A DNA stretch of 64,000 nt, taken from positions 62,001 to 126,000 of the forward strand of contig NZ_LKEU01000037.1 in NCBI RefSeq assembly GCF_001766835.1. Reading direction: 5' to 3'. The first letter of the stretch is position 1, and each line of letters starts with the position of its first letter. Position numbers and translations under genes: made by a program. Below, in pieces: positions 1 to 9,563 of this stretch. The notes under the pieces were generated by a model. The model worked only from the letters and a program-made list of their open reading frames with translations, had not been told where the DNA came from and did no database searches. The stretch comes from Acetobacterium wieringae. Its GTDB lineage: Bacteria; Bacillota; Clostridia; Eubacteriales; Eubacteriaceae.

Positions 1-82
1 TTTATTAAGTTCTTTGTAATTCACATTGTTTCTCCAATAATTTAGGTTGAGTTTTGCTTTTTTTATAATTGTTTTAAACTTT

Positions 83-2503
83 TTAATTTACATAGCTTTT
101 AATGCGAATGAATTCACCATTGCTGGTAATTTCCACAGCGCCCTTTTGATCGGTTCGCAGTGCTGCGATAGCTTCTTCCTCCAAACGATTCATTACTTCA
201 TCACTGGGATGATTAAAGGAATTATTGGCACCCACTGAAATCACTGCAGTTTCCGGCTCCACCACCTGTAAAAAAGCCAGCGAAGATGAGGTTTTACTGC
301 CATGGTGAGGAATTTTGATCACTTGAAAGTCCCGTTCATCGCTTTCGGCCTGCAATTCGGCAATCAACTGTTTTTCGACCTCGGTTTCTACATCTCCACA
401 CAATAATAGATTAAAATTTTGATAGGAAAGAGCCATCACCAGCGACGCGTTATTCTGCTCTTCATCTGCTACCGGACGGATCGAACCGTCTGGATTATAC
501 ACCGTAATGGTTACGCCGTCACGCCCTTTTACCACTGATCCTTTTTTTAATAAGGACACTGGAACCAGCTGTTGATTGAGAAGTTCGTCATTGTTGGTCT
601 GGACACTCATAAAGAGATTCTCGACCGGATAACCGTCAAAGATCAATTCTTCAACCCCCTGACTATGATCAACATGGTTATGCGTTAAAAAGATGGCATC
701 CAGTCCCCTGATGTTTTTAGCATAAAGAACCGGGTAGAGTACCCGATCTGCGACCCGATTGCTTCGTTCAAAAAGATAGCCGCCCCCATCAACCAGATAA
801 TTCTGACCACCCGGAGTCTCAATTAAAATGCTGTCGCCCTGACCCACATCCAAAACAGTAACGACCAGATTTCTGGGCAACAGCGGTGCTGCTGCCACAA
901 TCAGCACCAACACCAGTGCAAAACTTAACACTGTATTTCGAACATAGGGTTGCCGGAGATAAAAATAGCCGGAAAACAGAAAGACCAGCAACAACGCCAG
1001 TGCCATTTCAGCCAGGGATAATCCGCCCCGACTGATTCTCACAAAATTTACGGCATTTCCCAGATCATTAATTCCTTTGAGCACCACTACGATGGATTCC
1101 CCTAAAAATTCGATCGGCACTGATATGATGGGGGCTAACCCGGGAACAATCGCAACGATTGCCAAAAAAACCATCCCCACCAACAAAAACGCACCAACCA
1201 GCGGCACCACCAGCAAATTAGACAAGAAACTCATCAGTGTAAAGCTCTTAAAGTGGTAAAGCACAATCGGCAGGGTTCCCACCGTGGCGCAAAAAGTCAG
1301 CACCAGACCTTGAATCACCGGTCCCGCTTTGATTTTTGGGTTAACCCGTTTTTTATTTCGGTGTTTTTCATAAGCATACAACAACGGGAGATAAAAAAGA
1401 ATGATCCCCAACATTGCACCCATGGAAAGTTGAAACCCGGCCTGAAAAAGCTGGGCAGGCCAGATAAAAAGAATTATTATTCCCGCCAAACACAGCTGAT
1501 TCAGGGCATCCCGCTCTCGGTGCAGTCTCTGGCCGCCAGTGAGACAAAGAAGCATGATGGCAGCTCGGATCACCGGTGCCGCAAAACCGGTGAGGGCAAC
1601 ATAAAATAACAAAGCAGGAACTAAAAATAAAATCCAGTACTGCTTTTTAATCTTCAAAATGAACAGCAGAGAAGAAATCATCAAGAACACATAGCCCACA
1701 TGGAGTCCGGAAACCGATAAAACATGGGTCACTCCAGCGTCCTGAAAGCTCTGACCAAGTTCCTCATTGATATTTTTCTCACCAAAAACAACGCCCTTGA
1801 GCAAATCTGCCACATCGTTTGAAAAATTGAGCTCCGCCTGGTGTTCCAGGTGGTGTTTAATACCCAAGATTCGATCATACAGACGCACTTGATGACCAAT
1901 TTGGCGGATATTTTCCGGTTTAACCGTCAGCAATCCCTCAATTGACAGGGCTTTAAGATAGAGTCCATAATCAAATCCGCCTGGGTTTCTTTGACCTGAT
2001 GGTTGAGATAATTTTCCCTTCATTAACACCAGATCTCCAGGTGCCAGATCGAATTGCGGCTCTTCGTTGGTCGTTAATGAAACATGCTCCTCTGCGTTAT
2101 CTTCATCACTTTGATAGTAGACGGTTGCTCTGATCCCAGCAGTCTTGTTAAAACGATTGTTTTCATCGCCAGCATCTACTATTTCACGAGCTGTCAGATT
2201 GATCATTAACCGATTTTCGGTGCGAATCGGATAATCATTAACGACTCCGATCAGGGATACCTCCCGTTCATAAAAGCTGCCTAGAATATCCGTCTCCGGG
2301 AAGGCTCCGGAGCCCAAAACTACCCCAAAACCGAACAAGCCAAGAACAAATGCCACCTGGCTTATTTTGGTATCTTTAAGCAAAAACGGCATTATTGCCA
2401 GCAAAACAGCTGCGCCAAGCAACAACCACACTGGCCAGTGGTCAAAAACCCCAATAATGCCCAGGCTCAGGGTAAAAAAGCCCCATAATAACGGTCGTTT
2501 CAT
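83..2503 (-). CDS. comEC: ComEC/Rec2 family DNA uptake channel
   Basis: ComEC is the inner-membrane channel that carries single-stranded DNA into the cell during transformation. The 806 residues fit the full-length family. Residues 1-60 hold hydrophobic segments followed by a DUF4131/OB-like region (to about 190). The polytopic Competence domain follows (about 225-520, with SVSGLHVGYVF near 262). A C-terminal metallo-beta-lactamase domain follows (about 545-800): VLDVGQGDSI, the metal motif THNHVDH, CGDVE and KIPHHGSKTS. No Shine-Dalgarno sequence stands before the ATG, but a 16-codon ORF ends across it (see 2500-2550). No other competence genes are in the window, so actual transformability is not shown. 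The gene is intact. Confidence 0.93.
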   Translation of the reverse strand: MKRPLLWGFFTLSLGIIGVFDHWPVWLLLGAAVLLAIMPFLLKDTKISQVAFVLGLFGFGVVLGSGAFPETDILGSFYEREVSLIGVVNDYPIRTENRLMINLTAREIVDAGDENNRFNKTAGIRATVYYQSDEDNAEEHVSLTTNEEPQFDLAPGDLVLMKGKLSQPSGQRNPGGFDYGLYLKALSIEGLLTVKPENIRQIGHQVRLYDRILGIKHHLEHQAELNFSNDVADLLKGVVFGEKNINEELGQSFQDAGVTHVLSVSGLHVGYVFLMISSLLFILKIKKQYWILFLVPALLFYVALTGFAAPVIRAAIMLLCLTGGQRLHRERDALNQLCLAGIIILFIWPAQLFQAGFQLSMGAMLGIILFYLPLLYAYEKHRNKKRVNPKIKAGPVIQGLVLTFCATVGTLPIVLYHFKSFTLMSFLSNLLVVPLVGAFLLVGMVFLAIVAIVPGLAPIISVPIEFLGESIVVVLKGINDLGNAVNFVRISRGGLSLAEMALALLLVFLFSGYFYLRQPYVRNTVLSFALVLVLIVAAAPLLPRNLVVTVLDVGQGDSILIETPGGQNYLVDGGGYLFERSNRVADRVLYPVLYAKNIRGLDAIFLTHNHVDHSQGVEELIFDGYPVENLFMSVQTNNDELLNQQLVPVSLLKKGSVVKGRDGVTITVYNPDGSIRPVADEEQNNASLVMALSYQNFNLLLCGDVETEVEKQLIAELQAESDERDFQVIKIPHHGSKTSSSLAFLQVVEPETAVISVGANNSFNHPSDEVMNRLEEEAIAALRTDQKGAVEITSNGEFIRIKSYVN

Positions 2504-2550
2504 TGATTCTGGCTGAGTCGTCTATTCGTGCTCAGTACCGTTAATTTCAT
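2500..2550 (-). CDS. Possible upstream mini-ORF coupled to comEC
   Basis: A 16-codon ORF (MKLTVLSTNRRLSQNQ, then TGA) starts 9 bases after an AAGGGG ribosome site. Its stop overlaps the comEC start codon (ATGA-type overlap). comEC has no ribosome site of its own, so translational coupling is plausible. Such a short ORF may also arise by chance; there is no homology evidence. Confidence 0.3.
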   Translation of the reverse strand: MKLTVLSTNRRLSQNQ

Positions 2551-2644
2551 TGTCAATACCCCTTATCCCATGATATTATCTCAATTATACACTGATTACC
2601 GCTTTTTTAGTACGGGAAACCTGTTTTTTTTAAGATATTTTGTT

Positions 2645-2650
2645 TATAAT
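2645..2650 (+). promoter_or_regulatory. Candidate -10 box for the 2695-6129 gene group
   Basis: TATAAT stands 44 bases before the hydrolase ATG. The -35 region is T-rich and gives no clear hexamer, so only the -10 is supported. Confidence 0.4.
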
Positions 2651-2694
2651 GTGACAATAGATTTAAGAAGACCAAATGAAAGAGGGGACCGCAA

Positions 2695-3633
2695 ATGATT
2701 GATTTAACAACCAATGGTTTTTATGCATCTGATGAGGTCAAACTGACCTATTACGAAACCCCCTGCCCCGCAAAACCAAAGGGTATTGTTCAGATTGTTC
2801 ATGGCATGGCTGAACATGCCCAACGCTATCATGAGTTAATGAATTTTTTATTTCGCAATCACTACCTGGCAGTGACCCACGATCAAAGGGGCCATGGCCA
2901 AACCGGCAAAGACGCTGGTAACCTGGGCTTTTTTTCCAGTGGCAACGGCTGGGAGCGGGTTGTTTCCGATGTCAAAGAAATTTCTGGTGCGCTTAAAGAA
3001 GCCTATCCAGAACTGCCGCTGTTTATCACTGGTCATAGTATGGGGTCGGTGGTTACCCGCACAACCATCATTGATTATTCAGAATTATATGAAGGGGCAA
3101 TCATCATTGGCACAACTGTCGGTATCAACAACTTAATGCGCAAAACCGCCAGCATCATTGCCCGCCGGGAGATCCGCAAAAATGGTGAAACCACCCCCTC
3201 CAAACTATTATCCAAGCTATCCTTTGGTAGCTATAATAAAAAGTTTAAACCCAACCGAACTGAATATGATTGGATCTCCCTGAGTAAATCCAACGTCGAT
3301 GCCTATTTAAGCGATGATCTCTGTGGTTTTACCTGTAGTGCCGGGTTTTACCGAGATTTATTTTATGGTCTTGATTACACCACCAAAACGTCGAATCTCA
3401 AAAAAATTCCCAGCGAATTTCCCTTGCTTTTTTTAGCTGGCCGGGATGACCCCGTTAGTGGCATGGGCAAAGAAGTAATGCAGCTAACTCAGCAGCTAAG
3501 AAAACTCGGTGTCGCAAACGTCGAGTCGATTCTCTATCCGCTGATGCGACATGAAATTCTAAACGAAGATAAACGAGAATTAGTCTATAAAGATATCCTA
3601 CGATTTTTAAATACGCATTCATTATCTAAATAA
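2695..3633 (+). CDS. Alpha/beta hydrolase, lysophospholipase/monoacylglycerol lipase-like
   Basis: A 312-residue serine hydrolase. HGMAEHAQRY (36-45) resembles the oxyanion-hole segment of the monoacylglycerol lipase/PldB group. GHSMG (113-117) is the nucleophile elbow with Ser115. The later LAGRDDPVSG and the MRHEILNE histidine supply the acid and base of the triad. There is no signal peptide, so it should act in the cytosol on lyso-lipids or glycerol esters; the substrate cannot be read from sequence. An AGAGGGG ribosome site precedes the ATG. It lies 16 bases before ppaC on the same strand and probably shares its transcript. Confidence 0.85.
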   Translation: MIDLTTNGFYASDEVKLTYYETPCPAKPKGIVQIVHGMAEHAQRYHELMNFLFRNHYLAVTHDQRGHGQTGKDAGNLGFFSSGNGWERVVSDVKEISGALKEAYPELPLFITGHSMGSVVTRTTIIDYSELYEGAIIIGTTVGINNLMRKTASIIARREIRKNGETTPSKLLSKLSFGSYNKKFKPNRTEYDWISLSKSNVDAYLSDDLCGFTCSAGFYRDLFYGLDYTTKTSNLKKIPSEFPLLFLAGRDDPVSGMGKEVMQLTQQLRKLGVANVESILYPLMRHEILNEDKRELVYKDILRFLNTHSLSK

Positions 3634-3649
3634 ATAAGGAGATCCACCG

Positions 3650-5272
3650 ATGACCCCAAAAATATATGTCTTCGGACACCGCAATCCGGATACCGATTCC
3701 ATCTGTTCAGCCATTGCCTATGCTCATTTAAAACAAACCCTGGGACATACTCTGGTCTTTCCCGCCCGGCTGGGCCCCGTTAATAAGGAAACCCAGTTTG
3801 TTCTCGATACCTTTGGCGTCAGCTTACCCGAACTGATCAAAGATGTCAAACCCCAGGTTTCAGACCTGGTGCTGACTGATTTTTCGATGGCCTATGAAAA
3901 AGACTCCGTTTCAAAAACCATGGGCCAGATTATTGATCATCCTGGCCGCTCCTTACCTGTAATCAGCGATGAAGAGCAGCTCATTGGGATGGTTTCCCTG
4001 TCCGATATTATTCCCGCCTACACCGATGCTTTTTCAAAATCGCTGCTGCGGGACAGCGAAACCCCACTGGATAACATCATTGATTTACTTGAAGCTCAGG
4101 TTTATGGCTCAATCAAATCCGAACTAGTGCGGGGCGATGTTTATACCATTACCGAAATCGAGGATGGTCAAACCTTAAGCAGTCGAGACATTTTAGTTAC
4201 CGTTTCACAGGATATCTATCTCAACCGGGCCTTTGCCACTGGTGCCGGAATTATTATTGTTTCCAATGCATCTCCAGATATCGTTTTTGATATTCCCAAA
4301 AATTACCAGGGGGCCGTATTGATTGTCGCCTTTGGTCCCTTCGAAGTCATCCGGTTACTCTGTCAGGGAATTCCGATCAAAAAATATTACCAGAAACACC
4401 ATCTGGAATATTTCATGACTTACGAAACCATCGATGATGTCAAAAAAAACATGCTAACCTCAGATCATGAGCGTTTCCCCGTGGTGGATGTCGACGGAAG
4501 GGTTCTTTCAACCATTTCCCGTAGCAACCTGATTGACTTTAGCCGGAAAAAAGTGATTCTGGTCGACCACAACGAACGCAACCAGTCGATCGTTGGCGTT
4601 GAAGAAGCTGAAATCATTGAAGTGATTGACCATCATCGGGTCGCTGAAATCCAAACTGCTACACCACTGTATCTGCGAATTGAACCAGTTGGCTGCACCG
4701 CCACCATTGTCGCCAAAATGTACCATGAGCATCAGGTTGCCATCCCCAAAGATATGGCCGGACTGATGCTCAGCGCAATTATCTCGGATACGCTGCTTTT
4801 TAATTCTCCCACCTGCACTGAAGAAGACCGGGTTATTGCCCTGGAATTAGGGAAAATTTTGAATCTCGATGTTAAGAGTTACGGCGAAAAAATGTTAGTG
4901 GCTGGCAGTAATTTAAAAGAAATGCACCCCTTTGAAATTATCTCCACCGATCGGAAGCTATTCACCATGGGAGCCTATAAAATTGGGGTTTCACAAATCA
5001 ATACTGGAGATTTCCGGGGTATCTTTGACAAACTGGATGGGGTTCTGCAGGAAATGAATAAATTGTGTGCAGAAGAAAGCCTGGATCTGGCTATTTTAAT
5101 GGTTACCGACATTATATTAGGGGGCTCCGAACTAATCATCGCCGGTGAAGCTAAAAATCTCGCCCAGCTGGCTTTTGGCTTTCAACCCGGTGAATTCAGC
5201 AAATACATGAATGGTGTTTTTTCCCGAAAAAAACAGATTGTGCCGCCGCTGATGAACGCCTCCTCTTTTTAA
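3650..5272 (+). CDS. ppaC: Manganese-dependent inorganic pyrophosphatase with CBS and DRTGG domains
   Basis: A family II pyrophosphatase, hydrolysing PPi to two phosphates in the cytosol. The DHH-type N-terminus FGHRNPDTDS (8-17) supplies metal ligands His10, Asp14 and Asp16. A regulatory insert follows: CBS 1 (about 70-125), DRTGG (about 145-245) and CBS 2 (about 250-300). The DHH fold then resumes with VDHNERNQS and VIDHH, and a DHHA2 domain closes the protein (about 400-540). At 540 residues it has the size of the clostridial CBS-PPases, not the 310-residue Bacillus enzyme. In that family adenine nucleotides, and diadenosine polyphosphates where DRTGG is present, bind the insert. A good AAGGAG site precedes the ATG. 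Confidence 0.95.
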   Translation: MTPKIYVFGHRNPDTDSICSAIAYAHLKQTLGHTLVFPARLGPVNKETQFVLDTFGVSLPELIKDVKPQVSDLVLTDFSMAYEKDSVSKTMGQIIDHPGRSLPVISDEEQLIGMVSLSDIIPAYTDAFSKSLLRDSETPLDNIIDLLEAQVYGSIKSELVRGDVYTITEIEDGQTLSSRDILVTVSQDIYLNRAFATGAGIIIVSNASPDIVFDIPKNYQGAVLIVAFGPFEVIRLLCQGIPIKKYYQKHHLEYFMTYETIDDVKKNMLTSDHERFPVVDVDGRVLSTISRSNLIDFSRKKVILVDHNERNQSIVGVEEAEIIEVIDHHRVAEIQTATPLYLRIEPVGCTATIVAKMYHEHQVAIPKDMAGLMLSAIISDTLLFNSPTCTEEDRVIALELGKILNLDVKSYGEKMLVAGSNLKEMHPFEIISTDRKLFTMGAYKIGVSQINTGDFRGIFDKLDGVLQEMNKLCAEESLDLAILMVTDIILGGSELIIAGEAKNLAQLAFGFQPGEFSKYMNGVFSRKKQIVPPLMNASSF

Positions 5273-5286
5273 AACAAATCCAGATT

Positions 5287-6129
5287 TTGGTGAAAATGAT
5301 GCAAAAAAATGAATCCAAAAAATATATCGGACTTCGACTGGTGATTATCTTTCTGGTCTCAGGTTTGCTATCGCTTTTATTGACTGGCTGCGTTGAAAAA
5401 GAACTGATCAATGATCCCGCAACTGGTTCAATTTTTTCGGCAGATATTTCTGGCGCCCTGATCGATGGTCAGTATTCCGCAAGCACAAAATATTATGACA
5501 CTCGGGGCTATGGCCAACAATTGAACATTTTAATAAAAAACGGCCTAATTACACGGGTAACCTTAAACGAAATCGACAAAAACAAGTCTGATCGCCTGTC
5601 TGTCGAGGGTTCTGACAAAACCTGGCCCAATCTGGCTGTGGCAAATTTAAGTGCTCTCTATCTCCGCCTTTATAGCGAATTGCTGATGTCGCAAAATCCT
5701 GATGAAACTGACGCTATATCCGGTGCGACACAAACATCCGAAAAATTTATCAGTTTGTCCAAGGCAATTCTGGATCTGGCCAGCAAAGGTGATCATGAAC
5801 CAATAAAAATTGACACCCTCGATACTTATTCAATCACCAGCAACCCCGACCATGATGGCTATCAGGGATTTCTTCAGGCAACCTTTAACGGATCAACGCT
5901 GGTCTCTCTGAGTTACGATGAAATTATAACCGAAGACGGAAAATCAAAACGCAAATCAACTGATCCTCCTGCCAATACGGACTTTAATGCATTATTTGAC
6001 ACAATAACGAAGACTGCTCTTAGCAGTCAGTCTCTGGAAAGTCCATTTCCAGCCAATGAAGCATCTCCAGAAAAAGTCAAATACGGAGAATGTCTACGAC
6101 TCTTAAGAGAAGCAAGAGCGCCTTTTTGA
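5287..6129 (+). CDS. FMN-binding domain lipoprotein
   Basis: A 280-residue exported lipoprotein. After a hydrophobic N-terminus the lipobox LTGC (Cys35, counted from the TTG at 5287) predicts lipidation. An FMN_bind-like domain follows and contains SGATQT (145-150), which matches the covalent flavinylation motif of NqrC/RnfG-type domains, in which ApbE attaches FMN to the threonine. A second, weaker copy (DGYQGFLQATF onward, about 190-270) lacks that motif. The start is uncertain: TTG 5287, GTG 5290, ATG 5296 and ATG 5299 are in frame and none has a strong ribosome site. It lies 14 bases after ppaC, so it is likely cotranscribed. The electron-transfer partner is unknown. Confidence 0.8.
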   Translation: MVKMMQKNESKKYIGLRLVIIFLVSGLLSLLLTGCVEKELINDPATGSIFSADISGALIDGQYSASTKYYDTRGYGQQLNILIKNGLITRVTLNEIDKNKSDRLSVEGSDKTWPNLAVANLSALYLRLYSELLMSQNPDETDAISGATQTSEKFISLSKAILDLASKGDHEPIKIDTLDTYSITSNPDHDGYQGFLQATFNGSTLVSLSYDEIITEDGKSKRKSTDPPANTDFNALFDTITKTALSSQSLESPFPANEASPEKVKYGECLRLLREARAPF

Positions 6130-6174
6130 TGCTTTATCCCTTTAAGATTTATTCCTTTAATTCAACCGTAAATC

Positions 6175-6202
6175 TTGACAAATGTTAAAGACGTGGTATA
6201 AT
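6175..6202 (+). promoter_or_regulatory. SigA promoter of the XRE regulator
   Basis: TTGACA (6175-6180), a 16-base spacer and TATAAT (6197-6202): both consensus hexamers, 56 bases before the ATG at 6259. Confidence 0.85.
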
Positions 6203-6258
6203 TACGCTATAGGCAGTGCATTTATGCCAACAATTCTAAACTGAAAGAAGGTGAAAAA

Positions 6259-6639
6259 ATGGAAAACAATACTTTTGGCAGCCGATTAAAAGCGTTGCGG
6301 ATTTCAAAACGATTAACACAGGAGAATTTTGCCAATCTTTTCTATCTAAATAAAAGCTCTATCTCCAAGTATGAAAAAGATAAAAACTTACCTGAAAACC
6401 AATTACTGATAAAAATTGCAGATTTCTTTGAAGTTTCTGTGGACTATTTATTATGTAGAACCGATCAGCCAAAGCTTTTACCAAGCAACCCGAAACCGAT
6501 GACATGTGAAGAATTTTTGAAATCTTACGTTTTTTCCAACGAAGAAGTGGATTCTTTTTCTTCGTACTTCTCTTTCCCGGAAAGCTATAAGCAAGAGGTT
6601 CTGGATTTTATTAATTTTAAGAGCTCCAGTGGGAAGTAA
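6259..6639 (+). CDS. XRE/Cro-family transcriptional regulator
   Basis: A 126-residue protein. Residues 5-65 form an HTH_3 domain (SRLKALRISKRLTQENFA, then SSISKYEKDK and the family end DFFEVSVDYLL). The C-terminal 60 residues have no recognised domain. It has its own consensus promoter and an intrinsic terminator, so it is a monocistron. There is no neighbouring phage or toxin gene, and its operator and targets are unknown. Confidence 0.85.
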   Translation: MENNTFGSRLKALRISKRLTQENFANLFYLNKSSISKYEKDKNLPENQLLIKIADFFEVSVDYLLCRTDQPKLLPSNPKPMTCEEFLKSYVFSNEEVDSFSSYFSFPESYKQEVLDFINFKSSSGK

Positions 6640-6683
6640 ATCAAAAACTACGAAAATCATGTTTAAATAACTTGTTATAAAAC

Positions 6684-6716
6684 AAAAGAAACACAAAGAA
6701 AGTGTTTCTTTTTTAA
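6684..6716 (+). terminator. Intrinsic terminator after XRE regulator
   Basis: An 11-bp stem (AAAAGAAACAC / GTGTTTCTTTT) with a 7-base loop and a T-run, 45 bases after the stop. Confidence 0.8.
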
Positions 6717-6754
6717 TTCACCGATATATCCGCAGTTGTGTTTTCTTTTTTGAA

Positions 6755-6794
6755 CAAAATATAAAGAGCCTGATTAAAGAAAATCAAACTCTTC
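6755..6794 (-). terminator. Intrinsic terminator of rex
   Basis: On the minus strand AAGAGTTTGATT pairs with AATCAGGCTCTT (two G-U wobbles), followed by a T-rich tail, 22 bases past the rex stop. Confidence 0.6.
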
Positions 6795-6815
6795 CCATAC
6801 TCTACAACTAATCTT

Positions 6816-7445
6816 TTACTCACCCAGCAGATAAGTTAACGTGAATAAACTATCTGTAATGTTAACATTCTCAACCACTACATCACTGGGAACATCCAAA
6901 TCCAATGGGCTAAAATTGAGGATACCTTTCACACCCAGTTCTGTAATCTGGGTTGCAACTTTCTGACCGACTTCCCGGGGCACACACAAAATGGCGATGT
7001 CAATTTCATTCGCTTTGACAAATTCATCAAGTTCATCCATATGTTTTACTACTACACTGCCAACGACTGTACCTACAGTCAATGGATCAACATCGAAGAC
7101 GCCTTTTAAAATCACACCTTCCCGCTTAAATCGTTCGTAGTTTGCGATGGCATGACCCATATTCCCGCCACCAATGATAATACAATTATATTCACTATCA
7201 AGACCCAAAATTTCCTTGATAGCCTCCTTTAATTCTCCCACATTATAGCCGTACCCCTGTTGTCCATACCCCCCGAAAGAATTCAAATCCTGTCTAATTT
7301 GAGAAGCTGTCAGGCCCATCAGACTTGCTAATTCCCGGGATGATATTTTTTCGATATCATTGAGTTGTAAATCACTTAAATATTGATAATATTTCGGTAA
7401 CCGTTTTACGACGGTCATTGATACTTTTTTTGAGAAGCGATGCAT
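6816..7445 (-). CDS. rex: Redox-sensing transcriptional repressor Rex
   Basis: A 209-residue repressor that reads the NADH/NAD+ ratio. The N-terminal winged helix (about 10-75: VVKRLPKYYQYL, LTASQIRQDLNSFGGYGQQG) binds DNA. The Rossmann domain has GGGNMG (92-97), and a domain-swapped C-terminal helix ends the protein. The ATG at 7445 was chosen, not the longer frame to 7475, because AAAGGAG sits 8 bases before it and family members begin near this point. In clostridia Rex usually represses fermentation and electron-transfer genes; no convincing Rex palindrome was found in this window. It is divergent from the ABC-F gene. Confidence 0.95.
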   Translation of the reverse strand: MHRFSKKVSMTVVKRLPKYYQYLSDLQLNDIEKISSRELASLMGLTASQIRQDLNSFGGYGQQGYGYNVGELKEAIKEILGLDSEYNCIIIGGGNMGHAIANYERFKREGVILKGVFDVDPLTVGTVVGSVVVKHMDELDEFVKANEIDIAILCVPREVGQKVATQITELGVKGILNFSPLDLDVPSDVVVENVNITDSLFTLTYLLGE

Positions 7446-7593
7446 GATTACTTCTCCTTTCTTTCGGATAGTCAACTAATTATATCAATATGAACCAATT
7501 ACGTCAAATTATTCATTTTAATTTGCCGTTTTTTTTGATAGAATAGTAAAAGTGAACTCAAATAACTGAACAAAAACGAAAACAGGTGAAATA

Positions 7594-9522
7594 ATGTTAA
7601 TCAATATCGAAAATTTGCATTTTAGTTATGGCATTCATGAAATTTTTAATAATCTTAATCTATCCATTAATGAAAAAAAACAAATCGGTCTGGTCGGCCG
7701 CAATGGTACCGGAAAATCGACGCTGCTTAAGCTGATTACTGGCGAACTGATCCCTGATACCGGACGAATCAGCAAAAAAAACGGACTAACCATCAGCTAT
7801 TTATCTCAGGAGTCCACTATTGCCGAGAACACAACCCTACTCGAAATGCTCACTGATGTATTTAAACCGCTGATTGACATGGAAAAGCGAATCAAACAAA
7901 TTGGCGCTGCCATTGCCGACAGCACCGGGGCAGAGCAGGAAAAACTGATGCTGGAGTTTGGGGAATTGCAAGAAAGTTTTGCCGAACAACACGGTTATGA
8001 ATACCCCAGCCGAATTCGGGGTGTCATCAATGGCCTCGGTTTTAAGCCCGAAGATCAAACTAAAGCCTTCTCGATGCTTAGCGGCGGTGAAAAAACCCGT
8101 GCTACGTTGGGCCAGATCCTACTTCAGGAACCGGAACTGCTCTTATTGGATGAGCCCACCAACTACCTCGATATCGATGCCCTGCAGTGGTTGGAACAAT
8201 ATCTGAAGAATTACCCCGGTACTTTTGTCATCGTGTCCCATGACCGCTATTTTATCGATAAAGTCTGTACTTCAATTATCGAAGTATCCCAGAAAAACAT
8301 CAAAGAATATCAAGGCAATTATACCCAGTATGCACTAAAAAAGCGACAGGATATGATGGAACAAAATCATCAGTATCAACAACAACTTAAAGAAATCAAA
8401 CACCAGCAGGAAGTCATCGACCGGTTCCGGGCTTATAACTCCATCAAAAGCTCAAAACGGGCTTCAAGCCGGGAAAAAGCCCTCAGTAAGATTGAGTTGC
8501 TCGACAAGGTCGAAACTGCTCATAACAGCCATTTCAGCTTTGTCCCCCGGGTTAAAAGCGGCAATGACGTTTTGGCGGTGACAGGGATTAAAAAATCCTT
8601 TGGCGATCGTCTGCTTTTTCAGAATATGAATTTTGAAATTCATCGCGGTGATAAAATCGGCATCATTGGACCCAATGGTGCCGGAAAAACAACCCTTTTT
8701 CGCATTTTGCAGAAAAAGTTGGCCGCCGATGCCGGCGAAATCCGACTGGGTCAGAAGGTCCATATCGGTTATTTCGATCAGGAACATCAGGCTCTGAAGC
8801 AATTCTACAATGAAAATCTGCTGGAAGCCCTGTGGGATGTCGATTCGAAACTGACTGAAGGCGAATTGCGCAATATCCTGGCGGCCTTTTTATTTGTCGG
8901 CGATGAGGTCTTTAAACCGATTGGCACCCTATCTGGCGGTGAAAAGGCCCGGTTGCTGTTGGCCCGCTTGATGATTTCTCAGTCCAACTTCTTATTGATG
9001 GATGAGCCGACCAATCACATTGACATGGACACCAAAGAAATCCTTGAAAATGCCTTGAGCCAATATGAGGGCACCTTACTGTTTATCTCCCATGACCGGT
9101 ATTTTTTAAATCGAATTTCAACCCAGATCTACCAGTTCTCAGCTGATGGGATGGAAATCCATCTGGGCAACTATGATGACTATTTAAAACAAAAGGCGGA
9201 TGCTTCCGCCCGGGCAGCTGTTCTGGCCGAAGAGAATAAAACAATTGTAACCAAAACACAGCAGCGAACGGATCGCAAAAAGCAAAAAGAAGAAGAAGCC
9301 CGTATTCGGCTCTTGAAGAAGCAGGTTAAGGAAATTGAAGAAACCATACTAGTGACTGAACAGAAAATCGAATCCATTGAAACTGCCATGTGTGCTCCGG
9401 ATTTCTATGATAACCTGGCTTTGGCAGCTGATATCAATCTGTCCTATGAAGCACTCAAACAGCAATTATCTGAGTTAACGGATTCCTGGGAAGTCGCCTT
9501 ACTGGCTCTGGAAACCGAGTAA
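7594..9522 (+). CDS. ABC-F family ATPase (YdiF-type)
   Basis: A 642-residue soluble protein with two ABC cassettes and no membrane part. Cassette 1 has Walker A GRNGTGKST (35-43), signature LSGGEKTRATL and Walker B LLLLDEPTNYLD. Cassette 2 has Walker A GPNGAGKT (359-366), LSGGEKARLLL and LLMDEPTNHID. The P-site linker lies between them (about 235-320). A charged coiled-coil C-terminus (about 540-640) matches the YdiF group. ABC-F proteins bind the ribosomal E site and act in translation or antibiotic protection; which role applies here cannot be said. Its nearness to rex, groESL and tsaD recalls ydiF in Bacillus. Confidence 0.92.
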   Translation: MLINIENLHFSYGIHEIFNNLNLSINEKKQIGLVGRNGTGKSTLLKLITGELIPDTGRISKKNGLTISYLSQESTIAENTTLLEMLTDVFKPLIDMEKRIKQIGAAIADSTGAEQEKLMLEFGELQESFAEQHGYEYPSRIRGVINGLGFKPEDQTKAFSMLSGGEKTRATLGQILLQEPELLLLDEPTNYLDIDALQWLEQYLKNYPGTFVIVSHDRYFIDKVCTSIIEVSQKNIKEYQGNYTQYALKKRQDMMEQNHQYQQQLKEIKHQQEVIDRFRAYNSIKSSKRASSREKALSKIELLDKVETAHNSHFSFVPRVKSGNDVLAVTGIKKSFGDRLLFQNMNFEIHRGDKIGIIGPNGAGKTTLFRILQKKLAADAGEIRLGQKVHIGYFDQEHQALKQFYNENLLEALWDVDSKLTEGELRNILAAFLFVGDEVFKPIGTLSGGEKARLLLARLMISQSNFLLMDEPTNHIDMDTKEILENALSQYEGTLLFISHDRYFLNRISTQIYQFSADGMEIHLGNYDDYLKQKADASARAAVLAEENKTIVTKTQQRTDRKKQKEEEARIRLLKKQVKEIEETILVTEQKIESIETAMCAPDFYDNLALAADINLSYEALKQQLSELTDSWEVALLALETE

Positions 9523-9563
9523 CAATCGTTTAATAAAGCAATAATATATTATTGGAGGAAGAA

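Noticed and set aside
7446..7593. Rex operator in the rex/ABC-F divergent region
   Set aside because: No TTGTTAA-N4-TTAACAA-like palindrome is present.
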